This document shows positions 25,453 through 32,963 of a stretch of 64,000 nucleotides of DNA, piece after piece (position 1 is the stretch's first letter; each line of letters starts with the position of its first letter). The DNA lies in assembly GCA_035762545.1 (NCBI GenBank), contig DASTOM010000031.1:1-64000 (forward strand). The letters are read 5' to 3'. Source of the stretch: JANQRA01 sp035762545 (lineage in GTDB: Bacteria > Actinomycetota > Acidimicrobiia > Spongiisociales > ZC4RG35). Made by a program: the position numbers and the translations under genes. The notes beneath the pieces were generated by a model. It saw nothing but the letters and a program-made list of their open reading frames with translations. It made no database searches and was not told the DNA's origin.

Positions 25453-26383
25453 AGGAGTTCTCCTTCTCTTCGCCCAGGATCTTGAAGAAGACGTCGTCCA
25501 GGGTCGGGGTCTGCTTGGTGAGACGGGTCGGCTCGATCCCGGCGTCGCGCAACAGGAGGAACATGTCCGCCATCTCGGCCACCGAACCCGTGGTGGCAAC
25601 GACGAGCATCGAGTCGACCCGGTTGATGTCGTAGCGGCCGTCCAGTGCCTTTTGGGCTGCGACCAACCGATCGTGCTCGACGAATTCCAGTTCGACTATG
25701 CCTGCGGGCAGCATCGTCTTCAGATCGTCCGGCGAGCCTTCGGCGACGATCCGGCCCCCGTGCAGGATGGCTATCGAACCGGCGAGCCTGTCGGCCTCCT
25801 CCAGATATTGGGTGGTCATGAAGATGGTGGTCCCGCTCCCGGCGAGCTTCTCGATCGTCGCCCACATGTCGGCGCGACCTTGCGGGTCGAGCCCGGTCGT
25901 CGGCTCGTCGAAGAATATGATCGGGGCGTCGCCCACCAGGCTCATGGCGATGTCGAGCCGGCGTCGCATCCCGCCCGAGAACGTGAGGAGGCGACGGTCA
26001 GCCGAGTCGACCAGATCGAATTTCTCGAGAAGCTCGGCGGCGGTCTGCCTGGGGTCGGCGACGTGTCGCAACTCGCCCATGAGAACCAGGTTCTCCCTCG
26101 CGGTGAGGACGTAGTCCACCGCGGCGAACTGCCCGGTGACACTGATCTGCTCGCGCACCTCCGCGGGCGAGTCCGCCACATCGAACCCACCCACCGTCGC
26201 CGTACCCCCGTCGGCCTTGATCAATGTCGTCAGGATGTTGATCGTGGTCGTCTTGCCCGACCCGTTGGCACCGAGCAGAGCGAAAACGGATCCCTCTTCG
26301 ACGCTGAAGGAGACATCGTCGAGGACCGACAGGTCCTTGTAACCCTTCCTGAGGTTTCTCACCTCTATTGCTTTGCCAGTCAT
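25436..26383 (-). CDS. DrrA-like ABC transporter ATPase
   Basis: The 315-aa ATPase has Walker A GANGSGKTTT, Q-loop TGQFAAVDYVLTARENL (the drug-exporter hallmark), signature FSGGMRRRLD, Walker B IIFFDEPTTGLDPQ and the H-loop replaced by TTQYLEEAD, as in DrrA proteins. The C-terminal 85 residues form the DrrA-specific domain ending TLDDVFFKILG. The start at 26383 follows AAAGGACGCCA, 10 bases after the DUF4097 gene stop. Together with the next gene it forms a drug/lipid exporter under the RHH regulator at the head of the operon. Confidence 0.93.
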   Translation of the reverse strand: MTGKAIEVRNLRKGYKDLSVLDDVSFSVEEGSVFALLGANGSGKTTTINILTTLIKADGGTATVGGFDVADSPAEVREQISVTGQFAAVDYVLTARENLVLMGELRHVADPRQTAAELLEKFDLVDSADRRLLTFSGGMRRRLDIAMSLVGDAPIIFFDEPTTGLDPQGRADMWATIEKLAGSGTTIFMTTQYLEEADRLAGSIAILHGGRIVAEGSPDDLKTMLPAGIVELEFVEHDRLVAAQKALDGRYDINRVDSMLVVATTGSVAEMADMFLLLRDAGIEPTRLTKQTPTLDDVFFKILGEEKENSYASSE

Positions 26384-26393
26384 TGGCGTCCTT

Positions 26394-27257
26394 TCAGTCC
26401 TGGGCCGTGGCGCGGTGCACCGTGATGTCACCGAACCCGGTCCAAGCGGATATCTCGACTGACCGATCTTTCGCCCCGGGACGATCGGTCGCTTGAAGCG
26501 TGTTGTGCACCCGTCCGAACTTGGTTCGAGCGTCTACCCACGCTGCTGTTCCCACCCCAACTCCCACACGGAGGCCGCCCGCCGCGGTCTGCATGCTGAT
26601 GGCCCCCGACTCGACCTCCCCGATGCCGATGCTGCCGTTGGCGGTCCTGGCCACGACCGAGGAGCGGGCACGAACGATCCCGATGTCGCCGTTGGCTGAC
26701 TTGACCCGGAGTTCGCCGTCGACCTCTTCGATCCAGACCTTGCCGTTCGAGGTCTTGAGGACCGCGTTCCCTTCGATGTGCCCGACGCGGAGGTCACCAG
26801 TGGTGGTCAATCGGGCGTCGCCCCTGGCTGTGCCCAAGCTGACATTCCCGAACCCGCTGACCAGGTCGGCCTTGTCGGTCTCGTCGACCTGGATTTCACC
26901 TGCCCCGGACTTCAACCTGGTCTCGGCCAGACGACCATCCACCCGGATGTCACCGAAGCCATTCGAGATCTCGACGGCTGATCCCTCCGGCAGCTCGATC
27001 GTCACGTCCACTGATCCATATCGACCGAGAACAGCACCGAAGACCCCACGTGGGTGGGGAGCCTTGACGTTCAGACGATTGCCTCCGGTCAGCTCGACCT
27101 CGGTCTTCTCGGCTGCCTCTACATCGAGTCCCTTCGCGGGGTCGGTGGGGTTGACGACCACTGTGGTGTCCACGCGAGCACTGGCGATGACATGGACCGA
27201 GCCAATCTGCACTGCGACGGTGGCGTCAATTGGTCGTGGCGTCTCGAACGCAACCAT
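26394..27257 (-). CDS. DUF4097-family beta-strand repeat protein
   Basis: The 287-aa protein is almost entirely short repeating beta strands (GDIRVDGRLAETRLKSGAGEI, GDLRVGHIEG, GKVWIEEVDGEL, GDIGIVRARS), the DUF4097/adhesin-like right-handed beta-helix pattern. There is no signal peptide or membrane helix, so it is probably cytosolic. Its function is unknown; such proteins are common next to HicB-like regulators and DrrAB exporters in actinobacteria. The ATG at 27257 overlaps the regulator stop by one base (TGATG), supporting this start over the ATG four codons upstream. Confidence 0.85.
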   Translation of the reverse strand: MVAFETPRPIDATVAVQIGSVHVIASARVDTTVVVNPTDPAKGLDVEAAEKTEVELTGGNRLNVKAPHPRGVFGAVLGRYGSVDVTIELPEGSAVEISNGFGDIRVDGRLAETRLKSGAGEIQVDETDKADLVSGFGNVSLGTARGDARLTTTGDLRVGHIEGNAVLKTSNGKVWIEEVDGELRVKSANGDIGIVRARSSVVARTANGSIGIGEVESGAISMQTAAGGLRVGVGVGTAAWVDARTKFGRVHNTLQATDRPGAKDRSVEISAWTGFGDITVHRATAQD

Positions 27258-27748
27258 CACTGCACCCATCCGGTGAAGCGGTCGCCCCCAGTCGAGACCC
27301 GACGAGACGTGGCGACCTGGCCCTGGAGGGCGGCATGTGCAGCCCGGATCAGCCAAGCGTTGAGGGAGAGCCCCTCGCTGCCGGCGGCTTCTTCGATCCG
27401 TTGCTTCAGATTCTCGGGGAGACGCAGGTTGAGCCGGGCGGTCTCCCCGTCATCGCTGTCGGCCAACTCGACCGTGTGTGACGAGGGCCCGAAGTCATCG
27501 GCGCTGGGCGGTGGGGTGACCACGAACTCGGGCTCTCCACCCCGAAGCCGGACTTCGACACTTCCGGGAGCGAGCTCGCCGGTGATCTCGTCGGCGGCCT
27601 GCGAGAGGACATCGAGAAGCACCAGACGGGTTGCGGGGTCGAGTGCGACCGCGACACGGTCGGCGAGTTCCCGGGTCTCCTCTCCATATATCTCTGTCGC
27701 GGAGATCAATTGCTCACGGAGCTTCTCCACGTGTGTCGTCAGATTCAT
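27257..27748 (-). CDS. HicB/CopG-like ribbon-helix-helix regulator
   Basis: The 163-aa protein has a helical N-terminal half (NLTTHVEKLREQL to QAADEITGEL), a short beta hairpin (VEVRLRGGEPEFVV) and a C-terminal ribbon-helix-helix DNA-binding domain (about 119-150; ARLNLRLPENLKQRIEEAA, LSLNAWLIRAAHAAL) of the kind annotated as HicB-family antitoxin. No toxin gene is adjacent, so it is better viewed as a repressor of its own operon (DUF4097 and DrrAB). Its start codon lies inside the first half-site of a phased operator array, which strongly suggests autoregulation. The frame extends far upstream, but that part is antisense to the amidohydrolase gene and was discarded. Confidence 0.88.
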   Translation of the reverse strand: MNLTTHVEKLREQLISATEIYGEETRELADRVAVALDPATRLVLLDVLSQAADEITGELAPGSVEVRLRGGEPEFVVTPPPSADDFGPSSHTVELADSDDGETARLNLRLPENLKQRIEEAAGSEGLSLNAWLIRAAHAALQGQVATSRRVSTGGDRFTGWVQ

Positions 27749-27809
27749 GGTGCCAGTATGGCACCATTTTGGCACCATGTCAACACCATTATGGCACATT
27801 CTCGTGCCA
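27748..27809. promoter_or_regulatory. Phased TGGCACCA operator array between divergent genes
   Basis: Forward half-sites start at 27759 and 27770 (both TGGCACCA), 27781 (CAACACCA, degenerate) and 27792 (TGGCACAT), an exact 11-base step. Inverted copies flank them at 27748 (TGGTGCCA) and 27802 (TCGTGCCA). The first pair forms a perfect palindrome, nine-base arms around GTA (27747-27767); TGGCAC / GTGCCA forms another (27792-27809). The array covers the regulator start codon and stops just before the ribosome binding site on the amidohydrolase side. Confidence 0.8.
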
Positions 27810-27825
27810 CTTCGAGGAGGGGCTG

Positions 27826-27852
27826 ATGACTCTGCTTCCATACCGCCGATGA
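27826..27852 (+). CDS. Eight-residue leader ORF coupled to the amidohydrolase
   Basis: ATG at 27826 follows GAGGAGGGG (27815-27822) and encodes MTLLPYRR before TGA at 27850-27852. That stop overlaps the amidohydrolase ATG (ATGA). The only good ribosome binding site in the region serves this mini-frame, so ribosomes probably reach the enzyme gene by termination-reinitiation. Confidence 0.45.
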   Translation: MTLLPYRR

Positions 27853-29087
27853 GCCGACTCGCCCTGCTCCCCGACCGTGTGTTCGATTCGGTGACTGGCG
27901 AGATGCTCGACGGACACGTCGTGGTCATCTCCGACGGGCGGATCGAGGCGGTGCTCGACCGAGCCGAGGCGGCCGACGTGGTTCGTCTCGCGGGCCAAAC
28001 CATCGTGCCCGGACTGATCGACGTGCACACCCATCTCACAGGGCCTGAAGACGAAGGGCAGGGCTATGCACATCTGGTGATGCGAAGCGGGGCCCAGGAC
28101 GCCCTGATCGGGGTGAAGCATGCGGCGGCGACTATCAGGGCTGGGTTCACCACGGTGCGGGACATCGGCACTTTTCGCGCTTTTGTCGACGTCGCACTAA
28201 AGGAAGCGATCGAGGGCGGCTGGGTCGAAGGACCCCGCATGATGGTTGCCGGCGCCTACGTGACCTGTCCGGGGGGTGGCGGTGACATCACGGGGCTCGC
28301 TGTCGATGTCGACGCGGTTCTTCCCAGGGAGTTGCGGTTCGGGGTGACCAGCGGCGTCGACGAGATGCGTAGCAACGTCCGTCAGATCCTCCGCTATGGG
28401 GCCGACTTCATCAAGGTCCTCGCCACCGGTGCTGTGCTCACCAGCGGCACCAATCCCGGCGCACCTGAGTTCACAGAGGAAGAGTTGCGGGCCGCGGTGG
28501 AGGTCGCCACCGGGGCCGGTACCCACGTGGCGGTCCACGCGCATGGCGCCGAGGGCATCAAGAGGGCGGTGCGTGCCGGCGCCCGATCAATCGAGCATGG
28601 TTCCCTGATCGACGATGAAGGCATCGAGCTGATGGCTGAGCGCGGCACCTATCTGGTGGCGGACCTCTATGACGGTGACCACATCCTCGAGGAGGGTCCC
28701 CGACGAGGCTTCACCGAAGAGGTGATGCGTAAGACCGAGATGACCACCGACGCCCAGCGCTCGGGTTTCGGGAAGGCGGTGCAAGCCGGTGTCCGCATCG
28801 CATATGGCACCGACTCGGGTGTCTACCCCCACGGAGACAACGGCCGGCAGTTCGCCCTCTACGTCGAGCACGGGCTCTCCTCTTCCGCAACGCTGCAGTC
28901 GGCCACCCGGTGGGCCGCCGAGCTGATGGGCTGGGAGGACCGCGTTGGGTCCCTCCGGCCAGGCCTTTTTGCCGACCTCGTGGTGCTCGACGACAACCCC
29001 CTCGACGACATCACCACATTGGAACGCCCGGCGGGTGTGATGAAAGAGGGCGTCTGGGTGGTCGAACCCTCTCTCGAAGCGTCGTAG
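27849..29087 (+). CDS. Metal-dependent amidohydrolase (imidazolonepropionase/prolidase-like)
   Basis: The 412-aa enzyme belongs to the amidohydrolase superfamily related to imidazolonepropionase and Xaa-Pro dipeptidases. Metal ligands are visible as the HxH in GLIDVHTHL (about residue 60), a lysine in DFIKVLATGA that may be carbamylated, His in VAVHAHG and SIEHG, and the catalytic Asp in AYGTDSG. A composite beta-sandwich is formed by the first about 50 and last about 60 residues. The substrate cannot be predicted beyond a cyclic amide or dipeptide-like bond. The start is the ATG at 27849; in-frame sequence upstream runs through the operator array. It is divergent from the RHH regulator and may share its control. 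Confidence 0.88.
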   Translation: MSRLALLPDRVFDSVTGEMLDGHVVVISDGRIEAVLDRAEAADVVRLAGQTIVPGLIDVHTHLTGPEDEGQGYAHLVMRSGAQDALIGVKHAAATIRAGFTTVRDIGTFRAFVDVALKEAIEGGWVEGPRMMVAGAYVTCPGGGGDITGLAVDVDAVLPRELRFGVTSGVDEMRSNVRQILRYGADFIKVLATGAVLTSGTNPGAPEFTEEELRAAVEVATGAGTHVAVHAHGAEGIKRAVRAGARSIEHGSLIDDEGIELMAERGTYLVADLYDGDHILEEGPRRGFTEEVMRKTEMTTDAQRSGFGKAVQAGVRIAYGTDSGVYPHGDNGRQFALYVEHGLSSSATLQSATRWAAELMGWEDRVGSLRPGLFADLVVLDDNPLDDITTLERPAGVMKEGVWVVEPSLEAS

Positions 29088-29209
29088 GGCCGGTATACCG
29101 CCCAGAGGAAGGTAGGTGTTGTTGAATCCCAGGTTGGCGGCGCCGACGTTTTGGCAGCAACCGATCTGTTGAGTCCACGCGCCGCCCGAACCCATCAACC
29201 AACACCGAC

Positions 29210-30607
29210 CTAGGAAAGCGTAACCGTGATGGTCGTGCCCTTTCCGGGCGCGGAAGTCGCGGCGACGGAGCCGTGCATTCTGTCTACGAGCCCTTTCACG
29301 ATCGAGAGGCCGAGGCCGGTGCCCTCCTTGTGGACCGTGCGCTGCCGGCCGACGAAGTGCCTGTCGAAGACATGGGGTAGGTCGTCCGCCGGGATCCCGA
29401 TTCCCGAGTCGGCGACAACGATCTCTACGCCATCGCTCCCCCGCCCTACGGTCACGCGGACCGTCCCGGTCTCGGGTGTGTGACGGAGGGCGTTCTCCAC
29501 GAGATTCTGAGCGATCTGCCCGAGTCGGTCGGGATCGGTGTCGATGACCACCCGCTCCTCGACGTCGACCACGAGACCGACACCGAGCTCGTCGGCCCTC
29601 ATTCGGAACCCCTCGACGACCTCGGCGACGTGAGCCCCCACATCCACCGACTCGTTCCGCAGGCTGAATTCGGCACCCTCGAGACCGGCGAGAGTCGTGA
29701 GGTCCTCGATGAGCCTGCCCAACTGCCGGCTCTGCACCCCGAGGACCGAACCGATCCGGGCCAGCTCCTCGGGGTCCATCACACCTGCCTCCATTGCCTC
29801 GGCGTAGCCGCCGATGGTGGTGAGCGGAGTCCGCAGGTCGTGACCGACACCGAGGATGAACTCCCGCTCCCGTTCCCGGGTCGACTCCAGCTCGCTGGCC
29901 ATGTCGTTGAAGGCCGCACCGACCTGGTCGAGGTCGGCGTCACCCACCTCAGGCACCCGGGCCGTCATGTCGCCTGCGGCAACCTGGCGTGAGGCATCGG
30001 CAAGCGGCTCCAGACGGTTGGCAAGCTGGTCCGCAAGCAGGCGCGCCGCGGCGCCGGCCAGCACAACGATCCCGGCGAATAGGAGAAGGAGCCCGAGACC
30101 CTGGTCCCCCAGGCTGACGATCGGCGCTTCTCTAGCGAGGCCCACGAGGAGAACCAGCTGGTTCCCTCGCACGTCAACGGCCGTCGGAGTCACCACCACC
30201 AGCTCGCCGGTGGTCGACGTCGTCTCGGTCGTCTCACCTTCGTTTAGCGGCTCGCCGACGATGTCGACTCTCTCGAACAGTGGGGCGTTGGTGCGGAGCA
30301 CACCCTCCTGGTCGATCAACCCGAAGGCGATCTCCGATCCGCCGGCGGTGCGGCGGATCCGACCGAAGAGAGGCCCGAGCTGGTCACCTTCGAGGAGGCG
30401 GAGGAACTCGAGAGCAGCGCCGGGACGGTCGGCGCCCCCCGCCAGGTAGTCGTCGATGATCGTCACCGCCTCCTTGGCCGAGACCTCCAGCTCCCGGTAC
30501 GTGGCGTCGATGGCCGCACGCTGTGAGGAGAACACGGCGGCGGCGAGGACCAGGACGCCTGTGACCGCGGCGACTCCGGCGATGGTCCAGAAGATGCGGC
30601 GACGCAT
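29210..30607 (-). CDS. HAMP-containing sensor histidine kinase
   Basis: The 465-aa kinase has two membrane helices (about 8-28 and 168-190) bracketing an extracytoplasmic sensor of about 135 residues, a HAMP domain (about 190-245), HisKA with the phospho-acceptor in GVGHDLRTPLTTI, and HATPase_c with NLVENALRHTP, VADSGIGIP and GTGLGLSIVKGL. The loop contains a Thr-rich patch (ETTETTSTTG). It is 17 bases downstream of its response regulator gene. The signal is unknown; the architecture resembles envelope-stress kinases. Confidence 0.93.
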   Translation of the reverse strand: MRRRIFWTIAGVAAVTGVLVLAAAVFSSQRAAIDATYRELEVSAKEAVTIIDDYLAGGADRPGAALEFLRLLEGDQLGPLFGRIRRTAGGSEIAFGLIDQEGVLRTNAPLFERVDIVGEPLNEGETTETTSTTGELVVVTPTAVDVRGNQLVLLVGLAREAPIVSLGDQGLGLLLLFAGIVVLAGAAARLLADQLANRLEPLADASRQVAAGDMTARVPEVGDADLDQVGAAFNDMASELESTREREREFILGVGHDLRTPLTTIGGYAEAMEAGVMDPEELARIGSVLGVQSRQLGRLIEDLTTLAGLEGAEFSLRNESVDVGAHVAEVVEGFRMRADELGVGLVVDVEERVVIDTDPDRLGQIAQNLVENALRHTPETGTVRVTVGRGSDGVEIVVADSGIGIPADDLPHVFDRHFVGRQRTVHKEGTGLGLSIVKGLVDRMHGSVAATSAPGKGTTITVTLS

Positions 30608-30624
30608 GGGCTAGAGGACCTGCA

Positions 30625-31302
30625 TCAGGTGCCGAGCCGGTACCCGACACCCCAGACGGTCTCGATGGGGATGCCGTCGATCTTCTTCCGGAGCTGGCGA
30701 ATGTGGACGTCGACGGTGCGGGTCTCGCCGAAGTACTCGTATCCCCACACCCCCCCGAGGATCTGATTGCGGCTCATGGCGAAACCCGCGTTCTCGGCGA
30801 GGAACCAGAGGAGATCGAACTCCTTCGCGGTCGGTTCCACAACCTCCCCAGCCGGAGTGGTGACCGTGCGTTTGCCCCCGTCGATTTCGTACTCGTCCAC
30901 CTCGATGATGCGGGGCCGGGTCGGTGGCTCCTCCGACCGGCGCAGAACCGCCTTGACCCGCGCCAGGAGCTCGCGTGGAGAGAACGGCTTGGTCACGTAG
31001 TCATCGGCACCCATCTCAAGACCCAGGACCTTGTCGATCTCGGAGTCACGCGCCGTGAGCATGATCACCGGGGTCTGAGAGAACTCGCGGATGCGACGAC
31101 ATGTCTCGACCCCGTCGATGCCGGGCAGGTTCAGGTCGAGGAGGATCGCGGACACCGGTCTGATCCTGAGGCGCTCGACCGCCTCCTCGCCGGTCAGTGC
31201 GTGAAAGAAGCGATAACCGTCGCGTTCGAAGAAGGTACGCAGCATGTCGGCGATGGCGTCATCGTCTTCGACCAGCAGAACGGCGCGGGGGCTCGAGGAC
31301 AT
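30625..31302 (-). CDS. OmpR-family response regulator
   Basis: The 225-aa regulator has a receiver domain (VEDDDAIAD acid pocket, phospho-acceptor in ILLDLNLPGIDG, Thr in MLTARD and Lys in TKPF) and an OmpR/PhoB winged helix ending DVHIRQLRKKIDGIPIETVWGVGYRL. The ATG at 31302 follows TTAGGGAA; in-frame sequence upstream overlaps the ygfZ 3' region and was rejected. It precedes and presumably partners the HAMP kinase gene. Confidence 0.94.
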   Translation of the reverse strand: MSSSPRAVLLVEDDDAIADMLRTFFERDGYRFFHALTGEEAVERLRIRPVSAILLDLNLPGIDGVETCRRIREFSQTPVIMLTARDSEIDKVLGLEMGADDYVTKPFSPRELLARVKAVLRRSEEPPTRPRIIEVDEYEIDGGKRTVTTPAGEVVEPTAKEFDLLWFLAENAGFAMSRNQILGGVWGYEYFGETRTVDVHIRQLRKKIDGIPIETVWGVGYRLGT

Positions 31303-31342
31303 TTCCCTAAGTGTGGCCTCGGATTTGTAAAGAACCGGTGAA

Positions 31343-32128
31343 CTATCCCGGTGTTTTCGCCGGAAGACCGCGGACCGTGACACTGACCCCACCGGTCTGA
31401 AGCATCGCCCCGTCCTCGACTCCACGCTTCACCATGGCCAAACCGATCGTCCCACTGGACGAGGTGACCATACCGGCCTCTTCGTCCCCGGATTTGAGCG
31501 GGCCGACGGCGATCGTTTCCTCGCCCTCGACGATGGCCAGGCGGCGGGGGACGTTGCCGCCCCGGCTGTCGATCCGGGCCACCAGCTCCTGACCGAGGAA
31601 GCAGCCCTTGGTGAAGTCGACGCTGGCCGGCACCAGGCCCGACTCGTGAGGGATGGTCGACTCGCTGACGTCGATCTCCCATGCAGGCTCGCCGGCGGCA
31701 ATCCGTTGCCGCTCGTAGTCCCCGACTGTTCCCACGGGGATATCGGGCGGCCTGCCGATGACGAGAGTACGGCTCACCCCGGGCCAGGAGATGTCATATC
31801 CCTCCCACGGCCCCATCACAACCGAAATCTGAGAGGGCTCGACATCGATCGACACGTCGACCCTGATCCGGTAGCGCCCCAGGGTGGCGGCGAGGTCCTC
31901 GCCCCGCCCAGGATCGGTCACCAACCCGTACCGCTGACCGTCGAATATGACCCAGAGGATGAAATCGAGCTTTCCTTGTGGACCCAGCAGGAACGAGCGT
32001 CGTGCCTCTCCGACATCCATGTCCCCGATCTCCTGGCTGATCAGGTCGTTGAGGAACCGCTTCGCATCCGCCCCGTCGAACCAGACGACGTCGGGCGAAA
32101 CCGGGGCGAGCCAGGGATTCTCAAACAT
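31343..32128 (-). CDS. ygfZ: YgfZ/GcvT-domain folate-binding protein
   Basis: YgfZ-like proteins use tetrahydrofolate to support assembly or repair of certain Fe-S clusters. The 261-aa product shows the family signature KGCFLGQELVARI near residue 180 and a GcvT-like N-terminal domain (WFDGADAKRFLNDLISQEIG). The ATG at 32128 overlaps the ccdA stop by 8 bases; a GTG four codons upstream is possible. The link to ccdA, a thiol-disulfide electron carrier, is consistent with a role in redox or Fe-S protein maintenance. Confidence 0.88.
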   Translation of the reverse strand: MFENPWLAPVSPDVVWFDGADAKRFLNDLISQEIGDMDVGEARRSFLLGPQGKLDFILWVIFDGQRYGLVTDPGRGEDLAATLGRYRIRVDVSIDVEPSQISVVMGPWEGYDISWPGVSRTLVIGRPPDIPVGTVGDYERQRIAAGEPAWEIDVSESTIPHESGLVPASVDFTKGCFLGQELVARIDSRGGNVPRRLAIVEGEETIAVGPLKSGDEEAGMVTSSSGTIGLAMVKRGVEDGAMLQTGGVSVTVRGLPAKTPG

Positions 32129-32891
32129 CCTGGAGTCCACGAAGGAAGGGTACGGCGTCGAAGATCTCCACGAACCAGTTGGAGAGTCGGCCCAGGTTGT
32201 TGGTGACCATCACCACCCCGAAAAGGGTGAGCAGCACCCCGGAGACGATATTGATCGGCCTCAGGTAGGGCTTCAGTTTCCCGAAGAACTTGAACAGCCC
32301 GAGACCGGCGAGCAGAAACGGGACGCCGAGACCGAGCGAATAGGCGACCAACAGGATGATGCCCTGAATGACGGTCTCCTGGGTGCCTGCGGTGAGAAGG
32401 AGGACCGAGAGGATCGGCCCGATGCAAGGCGTCCAGCCGAATCCGAAGGCCGCACCCATGACGGGCGGGGCCCACTTGCCCAGCCGGGACGGACGCACGT
32501 GGACCCGCTTCTCGGAATTCATCACGGCGAGGAAGCCACGGTTCGAGATCGCCATCGCCACCATCAGCACCCCGAACGCGATGATCAACACCCCGGCGAT
32601 CCGGGTGAATGTGGTCACGTTCGATCTGAGGAACTGTCCGAATCCGGTGGCCCCTGCCCCGAGAGCGGCGAACACGACTGTGAACCCGAGGATGAACAAC
32701 AGGATCACCCTCGTCATCCGGGCTGTCGAAACCTCCCCCTGCTCCAGCTGGACTGCCGAATAGCCGGACATCATCGACAGGTAGCCCGGAAGCAATGGCA
32801 ACACGCAGGGTGAGATGAACGAGATCACCCCGGCGCCGAACGCGACGACGAGTTGGACTATGTAGGCGGCGTCTCCGACGTTTTCGAACAC
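32121..32891 (-). CDS. ccdA: Cytochrome c biogenesis protein CcdA
   Basis: CcdA moves reducing equivalents from cytosolic thioredoxin across the membrane to extracytoplasmic thiol proteins. The 256-aa protein has six membrane helices with the two reactive cysteines in proline-flanked motifs: ISPCVLPLLPGYLS (about residue 30) and GWTPCIGPILSV (about residue 155). The GTG at 32891 was chosen; a TTG five codons upstream is also in frame. No ResB/ResC or thioredoxin-like partner is adjacent, so the acceptor lies elsewhere. Confidence 0.93.
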   Translation of the reverse strand: MFENVGDAAYIVQLVVAFGAGVISFISPCVLPLLPGYLSMMSGYSAVQLEQGEVSTARMTRVILLFILGFTVVFAALGAGATGFGQFLRSNVTTFTRIAGVLIIAFGVLMVAMAISNRGFLAVMNSEKRVHVRPSRLGKWAPPVMGAAFGFGWTPCIGPILSVLLLTAGTQETVIQGIILLVAYSLGLGVPFLLAGLGLFKFFGKLKPYLRPINIVSGVLLTLFGVVMVTNNLGRLSNWFVEIFDAVPFLRGLQDV

Positions 32892-32963
32892 TTGCAGGCA
32901 CCCCAACAGGCTCGAGGGACCCAGATCTTCCCACGCCCCGGGTTTAGCCCCGCTAAATCTCGG

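Noticed and set aside
27257..27748. HicAB toxin-antitoxin system
   Set aside because: Only the HicB-like RHH protein is present; no HicA-like small dsRBD toxin is adjacent.
27054..27848. 265-codon N-terminal extension of the amidohydrolase
   Set aside because: It is antisense to the DUF4097 and RHH genes and reads through the operator array; family homology starts at 27849.
32942..32958. Terminator after the beta-lactamase-fold gene (TTTAGC-CCC-GCTAAA)
   Set aside because: The stem is only 6 bp and there is no U-run, so it is not convincing as an intrinsic terminator.
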